DNA of 64,000 bases from positions 110,690,585 through 110,754,584 of the forward strand of contig OZ025239.1 of assembly GCA_964019155.1 (NCBI GenBank). Reading direction: 5' to 3'. The notes beneath the pieces are model-generated. The model was not told the origin of the DNA, searched no databases, and saw nothing but the letters and a program-made list of their open reading frames with translations. Positions 1-12,474 of this stretch are shown one piece after another (positions within the stretch are counted from its first letter, which is position 1; every line of letters begins with the position of its first letter). Source of the stretch: Osedax fenrisi. Taxonomy: Eukaryota > Annelida > Polychaeta > Sabellida > Siboglinidae. Both the position numbers and the translations under genes were made by a program.

Positions 1-194
1 AATACTACTCTTATCATTTATTGTATACTATAGTCTTATTTGTATTCTATAGTTGTATCTTAAAGTATAGGTTGTATGCATATATAGTTTAGCAAATACT
101 ATAAATTGTATTTATATTATTATAAATAATTCCGATATTATGTGTATGTTTATATAATTTAAACTTTTCGTATCGTTTGAAATATGTTGAAACT

Positions 195-441
195 ACCCGG
201 ACCCATACGATAGGCATTACAATAATAGTATAAGTAGTATTAAATAATTGTGAATGCAAAATAATCGGCTCTCGCTAAAACATGGATACCTTAACGTGAG
301 AGCGGCTTCGAAGGGACATTAGAGCCATATATGGTTATAAGTGAAAACTTCATCTAAAACTTCATTGTAACGTATACGTATATATACGTATATAACGTAT
401 ATATATATATACGTTACAGGATGGGATGATTTCATGAAAAT
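195..441 (+). repeat. SINE-A copy 1, head missing
   Basis: Body of a dispersed short element that recurs at 1771-2040, 24628-24760 and, inverted, at 34405-34482. Shared landmarks are CGGCTCTC, GAGAGCGGCTTCGAAGGGAC, AGAGCCATAT, ACTTCATCTAA and GGATGGGATG. The tRNA-like head seen at 1771 is absent. A TA-rich palindrome (about 366-418, GTAACG...CGTTAC) interrupts the body just before GGATGGG. Confidence 0.7.
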
Positions 442-459
442 TATACAAATTATAAAATA

Positions 460-510
<51 letters not shown>

Positions 511-1029
511 CTATAGTATACTCTTGTTATTATGCTATTTATACATATCTATATACAGATAATAGTATCCTAATGAAGCCGTGCATATTCGTAAATAGAG
601 AACAATTAATGTTGTCTTTAATCTTATTTGACCTTATTTCATGGATGTTATTATTATCTAGGCGAGTGGAAACCGGCCTAGAGGTCACCACCTAGAGGTC
701 AATATATAGAGCACTGTGTAGTCCTATAGGAATATAGGGAAGCTCTGGTGATACGCGTAGCTTCCTTGGTAGTCGACCTGTGGGTTATACTTAGTATATC
801 ATGCTGAAATGTCGTTGTGTAAATAGCTAATAAGATAAAATATATTTTAATATATTTTGGTATACCATTTAACTCAAATTAACTGTTTCGATGTTCTTAA
901 TATGATATGTGTATGTTTAAATCTAGTTATGGTATTAGTTTGCGTTATTTATGCTTGCGTTTTTACATCAGTGGGTACACTTTCCTTGTATTGGTGTTAT
1001 GAATATATATTCTATATATATATATAGAT
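442..1029. other. AT-rich spacer with (AT)n at about 462-506
   Basis: No gene seen. It contains a TA dinucleotide run and a short GC-richer patch at 655-790 (AGGCGAGTGGAAACCGG, CCTAGAGGTC twice) that matches no recognised element. Confidence 0.5.
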
Positions 1030-1131
1030 TATTGTATTGTATTGTCCGGGGCCCCTCGCAGTTATTTATAACGTGTATGAGTCTATGACTTCTTGAGGGG
1101 TCCATTTGTATCCGCTATTTGTATTTTATTC
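1030..1131 (+). repeat. SINE-B body copy, head missing
   Basis: Shares GTATTGTCCG, GGCCCCT, GTTATTTAT, TCTATGA, TTCTTGAGG and GTCCATTTGTATCCGCTATT with 27116-27235. The 27 kb copy carries a tRNA-like head and this one does not, so it is read as a 5'-truncated copy. Confidence 0.6.
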
Positions 1132-1158
1132 AATATATATGATATTTAAATGAATGCA

Positions 1159-1200
<42 letters not shown>

Positions 1201-1726
1201 TATATTATGTAGTCTGATACGTATATGTATATCTCAGTATATACACAAACACGTCTATGTATAAATGTATTTGTGCTTGAGGTATACATGTTAGGTGTAT
1301 GTGTAAACATGTTTAATATATGTATATGTGTGAGTATATGTTTAATTGCACGTGTGCCCATAGACCAGTAGTGTTCTATAAATAGATTAGCCGTAATTAC
1401 TAATTGCCTCTCAAAGCATCTCAGAATAATGTATACATTAGCTACTACTCGAGTATACACGTACATTGTAGGCGCGGCTACGACATAGATGTATTTATAG
1501 ATGTATGCGTATGTGTATATATTAATATTACCAGTAATACAATACTAATACATACTATAGTAACACCACTAGTATGATTATCAATATTGTCCGTCATCAA
1601 TGATAGTTGTTATTAATCGATGTCACCGCCGTTATTATTATCATTATGAACGTAGTTATATCTGGGAGGATATATCTTTACTGACATTTCATAACATATG
1701 ACTTATGTCGATATCAATTATCTTAG

Positions 1727-1757
<31 letters not shown>

Positions 1758-1770
1758 TCATAACTACCTA

Positions 1771-2040
1771 TATGGCTCAGGAGGCTAAGGCGTCATACAC
1801 GCAGCAGTAGGACGCGGGTCCAAGCCCCGTCCGGACCATTACAATAGGTCATAAAATAATATTTAGAAGTGATCTTATATAATTGTGTATAAATAAATGA
1901 TCGGCTCTCCTAAAACCCACGAATGCCTTAACACGAAAGCGGCTTCTAAGGGACATGAGAGCCATATGGTTATAATGTCTACTAAGTGCATCTAAGTTCC
2001 TGGACGGGATGAAAGGACTCCACCAAAATCAACTAAATAA
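1771..2040 (+). repeat. SINE-A copy 2, tRNA-derived head and full body
   Basis: The head has an A-box-like TGGCTCAGGAGG and a B-box-like GGGTCCAAGCCCC about 35 bases apart, the arrangement of an RNA polymerase III internal promoter. The body continues with CGGCTCTC, AGCGGCTTCTAAGGGACAT, GAGCCATATGGTTATAA, GGACGGGATGAAAGGAC and CCACCAAAAT, then a TA-rich tail. This is the most complete copy in the window. It is a reverse-transcribed repeat, not a working tRNA: the B box is diverged and no cloverleaf closes. Confidence 0.75.
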
Positions 2041-2155
2041 TATATATATATAAGAATGACGTAAACAATGGTCACAAGAAGCTTATACACATACGTGTCT
2101 AGTATAGGTGGTAGGTGGCAATCTGTCAGCTAATATAAGGGTGTGGTTTTGTAGC

Positions 2156-2232
2156 AGGTCATGTGGTCAGGTGGTCAGGTGGACATGTGGACAGGTGGAC
2201 ACGTGGACAGATGGACACGTGGACAGATGGAC
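2156..2232. repeat. Minisatellite, about 16-bp GGACACGTGGACAGAT-like units
   Basis: Repeated GGTCAGGTGG, GGACATGTGG and GGACAGATGG words with near-constant spacing. No coding reading is proposed. Confidence 0.7.
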
Positions 2233-2299
2233 AATCAGTCGATACATCGTGTAGACGCTGTATAGTAGAATGTCCATCTGTCTATCCGTACAACTTCGC

Positions 2300-2535
2300 A
2301 TGCTACACGAAATACACCCTCAGTAGGCGATAATGGGGAAGTCGGAATACGTCGCTAGTATATCGGTATTAAACTCACGGTGACCCCGGGTATACGATAT
2401 CGGTGTCCTCTTACCGTATTCGGTATAGGGGTCACGGCGGGATCAACCGGTGATATCGGGAGGATACGTCAACGCTAGGTGGCGTTCCCACATGTAATTA
2501 TAGATCTAAAGCTGTTAAGCCCGTGCCATACTAAC
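2300..2535. other. GC-richer spacer, no gene seen
   Basis: Rich in CpG and in TACGATATCGG / GTGATATCGG words, with GGTATTAAACTCACGGTGACC and CGGTATAGGGGTCACGG as an imperfect inverted pair. No open frame or RNA fold is convincing. Confidence 0.35.
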
Positions 2536-2547
2536 AGTGTGTCCGGC

Positions 2548-2602
2548 GATATTTCCGGTTATATCGTCGGTTATATCGTCGGTTATATCGTCGGTGATAT
2601 TT
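2548..2602. repeat. 12-bp minisatellite, TATATCGTCGGT unit
   Basis: About four and a half copies of a 12-bp unit. It resembles the GATATCGTCAGT unit at 20073-20168. Confidence 0.75.
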
Positions 2603-3344
2603 CTAATACTAATAATATTTATAAATAATAAATATATTATTATTTGTTTTTTTTTGTTAATTCGCTACAACTTTAGGTTAAAAACGAATTATTATGTAAT
2701 CTTGGCCAGTAAAATAAATAAAAATAATTAATTTTAAATAATTTCTCATTTATTTTTTGCTATATAATTTATCTATTTTATTCTCTTTAATATGTTATCT
2801 TTAATTTAATATATTTAAAATTAATAATCATCTCCATATAAGTTAATCCGATATAATAAGTTAATTAACGGTAGTTTAAATTCCTTCTATTTTGCTGATT
2901 CGGAAATATCTTTTTTTGTATTTATTTACATTTTCGACAATACCATGGTATTTGCATGTGTATTCACATGCATGTGAATTTAAAACGTTAAAATAAACTT
3001 TCCAAATATATTATTTCAAATACTGTAGATGCGTGCAAGCACCATGATGCATGTATCATGGTGCTAATATGGATGCTACACTCGGAATTTAAAAGTGTCT
3101 ATTATCGGACATATTACCTGTAGTAAGTTTTAATAAGATAGATAGATAGATAGATAGATATATGATTTATTTTACACAAATATAACAAAGAGTATTTTAT
3201 TTGTGTTTTAGCAACAATAATAATACATAAATAAATAAACGATGACATAATATATAGGTAGAACAAAATAGTATTGTTAGATTAATGAACGTGGACAAAA
3301 TAAAATAATATTAAATACAAATATACGAATATTAAAAATTACCA

Positions 3345-3545
3345 ATAATGAAATGTTCTATGGACGTCACATGCCTTAGCTCTCGAGGTAGACCATTTCA
3401 TAATGCAGCTGCCGAATGCCGAAAATGTGTTTTGCAATATCTAGACAGCCTGAACTTGTGGTATACCACAACTTATAACGTTATAACGAAGTATATTTCT
3501 GTTAGACGAGCTAAATGTTCTCGACGGTCAAAACGGTATGTCAGA
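3345..3545 (-). pseudogene. LINE reverse-transcriptase C-terminal relic
   Basis: Read on the minus strand, about 3420-3350 encodes HSAAAL, a stop, then NGLPRELRHVTSIEHF. This matches the usual C-terminal signature of CR1/L2-type LINE polyproteins (a W-N-x-L-P motif after a run of small residues); the Trp codon has become TGA. Frame is otherwise kept for only a few dozen codons and the flanks are AT-rich. The plus-strand frame over the same bases (3348-3548) is a shadow. Family-level homology is likely; the exact clade is not determinable. Confidence 0.5.
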
Positions 3546-3613
3546 TAGTATGAGTGATGGTTAACTGATTAAGAGCTAGATATAACAATGCTGTTAACTA
3601 GGTTATGAATAGG

Positions 3614-3778
3614 TAGGGGCGCTGCAACAGGGGGGACTGGGGGGAATATGTCCCACACTTTAAAATCTAGGGGGACCTCGTATGTATTGGTCCCCCCTCC
3701 CCCGCTTTTACCACAACATTTATTTTGATTGATTGGACCCCCCCCCCCTACATACACACCATCGTTCCAGCGCCCCTA
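3614..3778. mobile_element. hAT-type MITE, 165 bp
   Basis: Terminal inverted repeats TAGGGGCGCTGCAAC and GTTCCAGCGCCCCTA, flanked by an 8-bp target duplication (TGAATAGG left, AGAATAGG right, 7 of 8). The interior carries G- and C-runs and CTTTAAAATCTAGGGGGACC, shared with the copy at 34059-34218. No coding capacity. The hAT relic at 30711-33287 has related ends and may represent the autonomous partner. Confidence 0.85.
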
Positions 3779-3871
3779 AGAATAGGATATTATTGAAATG
3801 TCGTCGTACATTGTAAGATACCATTTAGGATTGACGTTATAATGGAAGTGATAGGTTCAAATATTAGTTAT

Positions 3872-4020
3872 ATATGTGTGTGTGTGTGCGTGTGTGTGTG
3901 TATGTGTGTGTATGTGTGTGTGCGTGTGTGTGGGTATGTGTGTGTATGTGTGTGTGCGGGTGCGTGTGTGCGTGTGTGTGTGTGTGTGTGTGAATGTATG
4001 TGTATGTGTGTGTGTGTGTG
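3872..4020. repeat. Imperfect (TG)n microsatellite
   Basis: TG repeats with interspersed TATG, TGCG and TGGG variants. The His-Thr frame on the other strand is an artefact. Confidence 0.9.
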
Positions 4021-4138
4021 AATGTATTTGTTTATGTGAATGCGAATTTAGATAATAAGTATGCATTTAAAAATTAAGGGAAATGCAATATTAAGATGTA
4101 TACAAATAAATTAATAGAAAATAATGTTTAGTATTGAT

Positions 4139-4196
4139 GGGTAATTGTCTCGATAAGCAACACTTATTCTATTATTACCCTGGCATTGCCTAAATA

Positions 4197-4197
<1 letters not shown>
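4139..4197 (+). repeat. Hairpin module preceding AAT array, copy 1
   Basis: GGGTAATTGTCTCGATAAGC, a short loop and ATTACCC form a stem; CGGCATTGCC-like sequence and GATAAT follow. The same module is at 40975-41040, again followed by AAT triplets. It looks like the 3' end of a retroelement whose tail is a triplet repeat. Confidence 0.65.
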
Positions 4198-4606
<409 letters not shown>

Positions 4607-4789
4607 TAGTTGAAAAACTAGAATTAATTAAATTAAATTAAAACTAATAATTAATAAAGATTGATCATCGAATACATGGAATTCATAAGTACATATTATG
4701 TACATACAAAGTACGTATTGTATACATTAGTGTTGGGTCAGTTTAAGATACTCTCCTCTTTCTCCCTATCCTCTTTCTCTCGTGGTATG

Positions 4790-4990
4790 GGTCATACTGG
4801 TATATCAATCTCGCGACTTTTTGGAAACGACGAAATCTCGCGAGAAAACACGCGATCTCGCGAGAAACCACGCCCGATCTCGCCAGCGTATAAACAATAC
4901 GACGACTAGAGATGAGTTACTTTGAAACCCACGCACCGCACTTAATCATCTTCAACCGAGAGCTTCATTAGCAACCGAGATACATTAGAC
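4790..4990. promoter_or_regulatory. Candidate promoter with TCTCGCGAGA palindromes
   Basis: Two perfect TCTCGCGAGA 10-mers (about 4835-4865) lie with related CTCGCGACTTTTTGG and CTCGCCAGCG words, in a CpG-bearing patch surrounded by AT-rich DNA. In vertebrates TCTCGCGAGA is a core element of many TATA-less, often bidirectional promoters. No downstream coding exon was identified, so promoter function is inference only. Confidence 0.35.
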
Positions 4991-5169
4991 ATGTGTGTGT
5001 ACGCGAGATGTTCTATTATTACCATTATCATTATTATTATTATCATCATTATTATTATTATTATTATCATTTAAAATTTAGTATTCGTTACAAAGGCGCG
5101 TGCACGTTTATGGAATTATTTAAATACAACCATATCATCTTTAACGAATTTGAATACTTTTACAATGCA

Positions 5170-6380
5170 TATTAAAAACATGCTTTTAAATAATTATATC
5201 TAATCAATTACACTTTATCTCTATTGTTTGTTATTTTATTTACATGGTCATCTTTTCTTCTTTTAAGCTCTTTTAAATTGTTCGTATTGTATAAATATTT
5301 TTTATCTTTGTAGCCTTACTTTGGTCTTTCGTTTTCTTTGATTTTTTATAGTTTACTTATTTATTATTTTAGTAGCTTTTACATGTTTAAATATTTTATC
5401 ATATATTTGTATTATATTTTATTATTATTTTATTGTTATATACATAATGATTTCTTAGTATTGAGAGATAGATTTAATTTTATTGTATTGATTTTATATG
5501 AGACAGAACACGAATGAACAAAATAGAATTGCAAAATATGTATACTCTTTATATTTATTCGTTTTTGTATGTATTCTCTCATTACCAAGAGCAGGTTGGT
5601 ATCACGATAAGCTAAATAGAACTTTTATACCATGCATGGGTTTTTGATCTCGGTCATCAACTGAATTTGATATTATTATTAGTATTATATATATATATAT
5701 AATACACATACACATACACACACATGAATACGACCTACATACTATATTACAATAGCAGTACATTATGAACATAGTATCACACTAATACCAAAGCCCTGCA
5801 GGGGTGCATGCTTTGCTAAACAAGGCTAATACTATAGGCTATAGCTAAATACTATATCCCATTCGTCCATACCACTAACCTGTATACACGCTATGTCGAT
5901 GGCACTCTATCAGTTTACACCTGTATAATAATGATCAATGATAATATAAAGGTTTATTGACTCATTGAAAACGATTGACGTTTATAGGCGTCAAGTTGAT
6001 ATAATAAAACAAATAGATAAATAAATACACGAATATTAATACAAATTTAAAAGAAGACATTATAATGATAATATACATATATGAATATAGTCGATATTTG
6101 AAATTAATAAAAGATGATATTCTGTCCGTAAGTCATCGGGAAGACTATTTCAGTACTATATAACATATATAACAAATAGATATTCTTCAATGAATGCCAA
6201 CCCATTACCACTACCCGAATATTACCCTAGTGGTGTTGTGGGGGTAGTGTGGTTCGTTATCTCGATGTATACATCCGATATATCGTGTAGGGCATGTACT
6301 GTATAGGGCATTGATGGGCGCGATACTCGATCATGATCGTCGATCCTTTTAGAATCATCGATCATAATATTGATCCATAT
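5170..6380. other. AT-rich spacer, no gene seen
   Basis: Short TA and CA runs (about 5680-5725) and a slightly GC-richer stretch at 5755-5960 with CCAAAGCCCTGCAGGGGTGC. No convincing open frame, RNA or recognised element was found. Confidence 0.4.
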
Positions 6381-6384
6381 TTCA

Positions 6385-7170
6385 AATGTATCATGATGGG
6401 GGTTGGGATCTCTACTTTCAAACGGATCGCTATAATCTTCTACTACACTACAATAAAACTGAACTATTAAATATCACTAATGATCCAAATACTTACTTCC
6501 CTGATATTATTATTAATCAACACAAAATCATTCCCAATAATGCTGTTAAATACCTAGGCGTCAATTTTAATAATATCAGCTTAAAATCAGCTTACTTACT
6601 CAATCTACGACTGCACAGCTATTTAATCTTAACAAAAATAGGACACTACTTAAATAAAAATACTACAAAACTACTGACTCAGACTCTCATACTATCCAAA
6701 CTAAAATACGGTAATTCATTATTCGCAGTATCTGGAAAACTGAAAATAGAAAAACTAGACAAAATAATTAACCGCTCATTTAGAAATATATACCGACTAC
6801 AGAAGACTGACTATACAACTAGCATTACTGACTTACGTAACAAACTTAACTGGCTAAACACTGAAGATTCTCAACTATCAACTACAAAATACTTACAATA
6901 CTTAAAAAGACTATTACTTATAACTTACCCTATAATTTACGAAACAAAATAAAACTTAAAACAAACACTAGATGTTTCCGTAATACGAATTCCATTAAAC
7001 TACACCAACCGATTACCCATTGCAACAAATACGAAAGGAAGAAATTCACCTCAACATCATCAATAAGATGGAATAAATTACCACCTTAAGGTGGAGAGAA
7101 TTCTCTTAGAAATAAAAATCTAACTATTAATACTTTTAAAAGGTAATTAAAACAATTTCTTTTCGCCCAA
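6385..7170 (+). pseudogene. Degenerate LINE reverse transcriptase, C-terminal part
   Basis: The open segment 6386-6952 encodes the end of a non-LTR reverse transcriptase. KTELLNIT and VKYLGVNF correspond to the palm/thumb motifs that follow the YADD box, then TLILSKLKYGNSLF and a TDYTTSITDLRNKLNWL block. The LINE at 56727-58616 has the parallel segments KTELINIS, IKNLGFIFD, LIFSRLDYCNSLL and SDYTTSVSSLMSSLKWL. After the stop at 6950 the family resemblance continues in other frames (SIRWNKLPP near 7060, then FKR-stop-LKQFLF near 7135), so frameshifts and stops have accumulated. The YADD region itself is missing. It is a 5'-truncated, dead copy of a CR1/L2-like family different from the 57 kb one. 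Confidence 0.75.
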
Positions 7171-7318
7171 CATCGATATTCGTTTCGCATCGTAATATTA
7201 TCGTGCGAATTATATACATTCGCTATTTGTATCTATATGTGTATATATTGTTCGACACACATTATAGAATTGTTATTATTAATGATGTGTTTAAATAAAT
7301 ACTTTCAACAACAACAAT

Positions 7319-7389
7319 ATGTACACAGACACACACACACACATACACACACGCACTCATGCACATACACACACACACTCACACACACA

Positions 7390-7426
<37 letters not shown>

Positions 7427-7451
7427 ATGTACACATGCACACACACACACA

Positions 7452-7498
<47 letters not shown>

Positions 7499-7525
7499 AT
7501 ACACACACACACACTCACACACACA
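7319..7525. repeat. (AC)n microsatellite, interrupted
   Basis: AC repeats with TC and TACAC interruptions, directly downstream of the LINE relic's 3' end. Confidence 0.95.
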
Positions 7526-7559
7526 ATATCTAACTGTATGGCGTACATATAATCTATAA

Positions 7560-8215
7560 CATGTGAATACTATACGAGTGTCTGTATCCGGCAATAGTCA
7601 TACCAGCATACATATAAGTATGCATACTATATATAGTATATATATACTATAGTATGTACTACATACACATATATTACATACACCTATGTGACATATATTT
7701 GCCACGTCTGGGTCGGTTATTAGGTATACCTAATATCTGATACTAAGAACGTCTGCTAGGTATGATGGCGAACTCATATAAATACCTTTATTAACAAGGC
7801 GCAATAATCTATATTGATATCCTAGTGATCTGAATGTCACTCATACGTAAGCGTGATAGAGCATGATAGGTAGGTAGGTATATATAGAGTGTGTGTTTAT
7901 ATAACCCCTCACTTGCGTATATGCTGTTGTATACGCTTGCATCGCGTACCATACACAATACCATATATGGTAACGCCGCGATGCTATATTACTACGCGTA
8001 ATTATGTAATTCAGGTAGATTCTACAAGATAAACATCTAAGAACGGAATTAGGTGTATTATGTTTCGTTATGTAATCATCATTATGCAATAGCGTTCAGT
8101 GGTATTCACTAATGTGACATTGTATGTAGGTAATATGACTTTGGCATGAACGTAATGTGACAGTAATGTGACAGTAATGTGACAGTATTAGTATAGTCGA
8201 GCTAGTAGGCAATGT
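7560..8215. other. Spacer, no gene seen
   Basis: Mixed composition. ACAGTAATGTG is repeated at 8158-8185. No convincing frame or RNA. Confidence 0.35.
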
Positions 8216-8219
8216 CACA

Positions 8220-8480
8220 CGATGATTACTGTGCAACGCTCGACTCTCTGCTCACTCTGAATCTGCTTTCTCTGTGGTAGCTCCAAAACACTGGAATGCT
8301 CTACCATGTGACATAGGTGTTTGAAATCCCTGTCGCTATTTAAATGTAAACTCTCCACGCACCTATTAACATTGTAACCTACCCTCCCTTTTCCTCGGTT
8401 GTATTGTACTCTATTTATTTGATTATTGTTTCCTTCTCATGACACCCATAACCACCACGTATTTTGTAGTTAATAAATAA
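8220..8480 (+). pseudogene. LINE 3' end relic
   Basis: At 8255-8310 the plus strand reads SESAFSVVAPKHWNALPCD, the C-terminal signature of CR1/L2-type LINE polyproteins; a stop follows soon after. FKCKLST-like coding at 8340 continues in a shifted frame. The tail (about 8430-8500) is rich in AATAAA-like words. A homologous relic with SAFAVVAPKR lies at 52820-53130. A truncated, inactive insertion. Confidence 0.65.
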
Positions 8481-9064
8481 TGTTATAATAAAATAAATAT
8501 ATTATTAATCTTACTGACATTATAGTATAGCGATATAGATGTTGTTGACTTGTTACGACTTGATTATACATACATGTAGATAGTGTATGTATACCATAGC
8601 GCTGCACACGCATACAAACACACGCATACTCTAAATCCGATAAAAACGCACGCGTACCCCGAATCAGACATGAGTCATGTCACATGACTCATATCAACAT
8701 ATAAATACGCGTGTGCTTGTTGTTGTGTATATGTATGTACGTATGTACGTGCGCGCGTTTGTGTGGGTGGGTGGGTGTATACTATTCTATAAATAGATGT
8801 AGATTCTATAAATAGATGTAGATGCTCACACTGATAAATAACGTATGCATAATTAATGATTAGTTGAAATATATATGCGCGCGTGTGTATGTGTGTGTGT
8901 ATGTGTGTGTATGTGTGTGTGTGTGAGTGTGTATGAGTGTGTGTGAATTTCACACTATGCACTAGTGTACGTCGTACAGTGTACGCGTGTTTTATATTAA
9001 TATTAAATGTTACACGCGTCGTAATACATACTATGTACACGTATCTATGTATGGGTCTGGTGTA

Positions 9065-11290
9065 TCCGTGTGTACCCGGTGTGTTGTAGACAATGTGTAC
9101 CCAGCGTGTTGTAGACAATGTGCACCTAGTATGCTGTACACAGTGTGCACCCGGTGTGTTGTAGACAATGTGCACCCGGTGTGTTGTAGACAATGTGCAC
9201 CCGGTGTGTTGTAGACAATGTGCACCCAGGGCGTGTTGTAGACAATGTGCACCCGGTGTGTTGTAGACAATGTGCACCCGGTGTGTTGTAGACAATGTAC
9301 ACCCGGTGTGTTGTAGACAATGTGCACCCGGTGTGTTGTAGACAATGTACACCCGGTGTGTTGTAGACAATGTGCACCCAGGGCGTGTTGTAGACAATGT
9401 GCACCCGGTGTGTTGTAGACAATGTGCACCCGGTGTGTTGTAGACAATGTACACCCGGTGTGTTGTAGACAATGTGCACCCGGTGTGTTGTAGACAATGT
9501 ACACCCGGTGTGTTGTAGACAATGTGCACCCAGGGCGTGTTGTAGACAATGTGCACCCGGTGTGTTGTAGACAATGTGCACCCGGTGTGTTGTAGACAAT
9601 GTACACCCGGTGTGTTGTAGACAATGTGCACCCGGTGTGTTGTAGACAATGTACACCCGGTGTGTTGTAGACAATGTGCACCCAGGGCGTGTTGTAGACA
9701 ATGTGCACCCGGTGTGTTGTAGACAATGTGCACCCGGTGTGTTGTAGACAATGTACACCCGGTGTGTTGTAGACAATGTGCACCCGGTGTGTTGTAGACA
9801 ATGTACACCCGGTGTGTTGTAGACAATGTGCACCCGGTGTGTTGTAGACAATGTGCACCCAGGGCGTGTTGTAGACAATGTGCACCCAGGGCGTGTTGTA
9901 GACAATGTGCACCCGGTGTGTTGTAGACAATGTGCACCCGGTGTGTTGTAGACAATGTACACCCGGTGTGTTGTAGACAATGTACACCCGGTGTGTTGTA
10001 GACAATGTGCACCCAGGGCGTGTTGTAGACAATGTGCACCCGGTGTGTTGTAGACAATGTGCACCCGGTGTGTTGTAGACAATGTACACCCGGTGTGTTG
10101 TAGACAATGTGCACCCGGTGTGTTGTAGACAATGTGCACCCGGTGTGTTGTAGACAATGTGCACCCGGTGTGTTGTAGACAATGTACACCCGGTGTGTTG
10201 TAGACAATGTGCACCCAGGGCGTGTTGTAGACAATGTGCACCCGGTGTGTTGTAGACAATGTGCACCCGGTGTGTTGTAGACAATGTACACCAGTGTGTT
10301 GTAGACAATGTGTACCCGGTGTGTTGTAGACAATGTGCACCCAGGGCGTGTTGTAGACAATGTACACCCGGTGTGTTGTAGACAATGTACACCCGGTGTG
10401 TTGTAGACAATGTGCACCCGGTGTGTTGTAGACAATGTGCACCCAGGGCGTGTTGTAGACAATGTGTACCCGGTGCGTTGTAGACAATGTACACCGGTGT
10501 GTTGTAGACAATGTGCACCCAGGGCGTGTTGTAGACAATGTGCACCCAGGGCGTGTTGTAGACAATGTGCACCCGGTGTGTTGTAGACAATGTGCACACG
10601 GTGTGTTGTAGACAATGTACACCCGGTGTGTTGTAGACAATGTGCACCCGGTGTGTTGTAGACAATGTACACCCGGTGTGTTGTAGACAATGTGCACCCG
10701 GTGTGTTGTAGACAATGTGTACCCGGTGTGTTGTAGACAATGTGCACCCAGGGCGTGTTGTAGACAATGTACACCCGGTGTGTTGTAGACAATGTGCACC
10801 CAGGGCGTGTTGTAGACAATGTGCACCCAGGGCGTGTTGTAGACAATGTACACCCGGTGTGTTGTAGACAATGTACACCGGTGTGTTGTAGACAATGTGC
10901 ACCCAGGGCGTGTTGTAGACAATGTGCACCCGGTGTGTTGTAGACAATGTACACCCGGTGTGTTGTAGACAATGTGCACCCGGTGTGTTGTAGACAATGT
11001 ACACCCGGTGTGTTGTAGACAATGTGCTCCCGGTGTGTTGTAGACAATGTGTACCCGGTGTGTTGTAGACAATGTGCACCCAGGGCGTGTTGTAGACAAT
11101 GTGCACCCAGGGCGTGTTGTAGACAATGTACACCCGGTGTGTTGTAGACAATGTACACCGGTGTGTTGTAGACAATGTGCACCCAGGGCGTGTTGTAGAC
11201 AATGTGCACCCAGGGCGTGTTGTAGACAATGTGCACCCAGGGCGTGTTGTAGACAATGTACACCCGGTGTGTTGTAGACAATGTACACCG
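9065..11290. repeat. 25-bp minisatellite array with higher-order units
   Basis: About 87 tandem copies of TGTGCACCCGGTGTGTTGTAGACAA (25 bp; written here once as two halves: TGTGCACCCGGTG and TGTTGTAGACAA), with a 27-bp variant (CCCAGGGCG in place of CCCGGTG), a TGTACAC variant and a 24-bp ACACCGG variant. Between 9228 and 9684 the 27-bp variant recurs every 152 bp (27 + 5x25) four times. The minus strand lacks stops in all three frames, giving 730-868 codon frames that are artefacts of the repeat. Confidence 0.97.
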
Positions 11291-11345
11291 GTGCGTGTGT
11301 GTGTGTGACGTAGTACACCGGTGCGTGTGTGTGTGTGACGTAACA
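11284..11345. repeat. Tandem duplication of a GTACACCGGTGCGTGTG unit
   Basis: Two direct copies of ACACCGGTGCGTGTGTGTG followed by TGACGTA, at the edge of the minisatellite. Confidence 0.85.
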
Positions 11346-11465
11346 CCTACGCGATACGAATGATTACGTAATAGCTAGACGATTGTTTATTCCCACTCAA
11401 ATTAGCACCTTTCGTAAACGTAATTGTACCCACGGCGATAGTATGTAATAATTGCCTATTTTATT

Positions 11466-11602
11466 ATGGCTGATATATTATTAGTTATAGCTGATATATT
11501 ATTAGCTATAGCTGATATATTATTAGTTATAGCTGATATATTATTAGTTATAGCTGATATATTATTAGTTATAGCTAATATATCATTAGTTATAGCTAAT
11601 AG
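11466..11602. repeat. 21-bp minisatellite, GCTGATATATTATTAGTTATA unit
   Basis: Six to seven copies; the last ones read GCTAATAT. A 21-bp unit keeps a frame open, but no gene is inferred. Confidence 0.9.
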
Positions 11603-11604
11603 CT

Positions 11605-12470
11605 ATTCTATCTATACAATAGTATTCATAAAGTACACGGTTAAGTCTATATACATTTAATATTTGTCAATTAATAGTTATATATAGCATATAATAAGTA
11701 ACTTACTAAGTATGTTGATAAGTTTCACCTACATTATTATTATTATTATTAGTAGTACTATTGATATCATTATTAGTATATTATTATATTTGCAAACTTT
11801 ATAAAGTTGACATTCTAGATAGAGTTAGTTAGAATACAATACGTCATTTAAAGCATCAACAAACACTAACATAATACTAATACGAACTTTAAACGAATAA
11901 ATAATGTTAACGATGCACAGTTACGGTGAAACCGACAAATTATGAAAAATAAAACTTAATAAAGCTCAATAAATACACTGTAAATATACTACTTGACTAA
12001 CGTTAATAACTCTTAATAAATGAAACCTCTTAACTTTAGCTTTTAAACTGTATTAATGACAGGTAATATGGAGTATTAGTATATTATTAATAATATATTT
12101 TAATAGTTATATGATAAATTTGAAATATACATATATATATTAAAGCAAACATGATCACAACCAATGAGACTGCTGCAAAACACATACGATTACTTTAATG
12201 CCATTATTTAAATAACTGCAATATGAGTATTATTATTAATATTAATATATATATATACAATATTGCTTTTTAATTTAATTTAATATGATATATAGTAATA
12301 GTAGTATAAGTAGCAGTAGAGTTTGCAGTAGCAGCATATAATTTAATATATAAATATATATAGTTACAATTAAAATTATAATTATAATTAACTAATAATA
12401 ATTATTACGATAATTATGATGTTGATTAAAACGAAATCTAATAAATCGCCTATCCGCTAGGGGGAGGTAC
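11605..12470. other. AT-rich spacer upstream of synaptotagmin exon
   Basis: TA-rich, with no exon, RNA or mobile element recognised. It probably lies in an intron of the synaptotagmin gene, whose earlier exons are not seen in this window. Confidence 0.4.
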
Positions 12471-12474
12471 TAAT

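Noticed and set aside
9065..11290. CRISPR-like array
   Set aside because: Units are contiguous with no unique spacers, and the context is eukaryotic.
8675..11346. Three overlapping minus-strand frames of 730-868 codons
   Set aside because: They are translations of the 25-bp minisatellite in its three phases; no frame shows codon bias or a domain.
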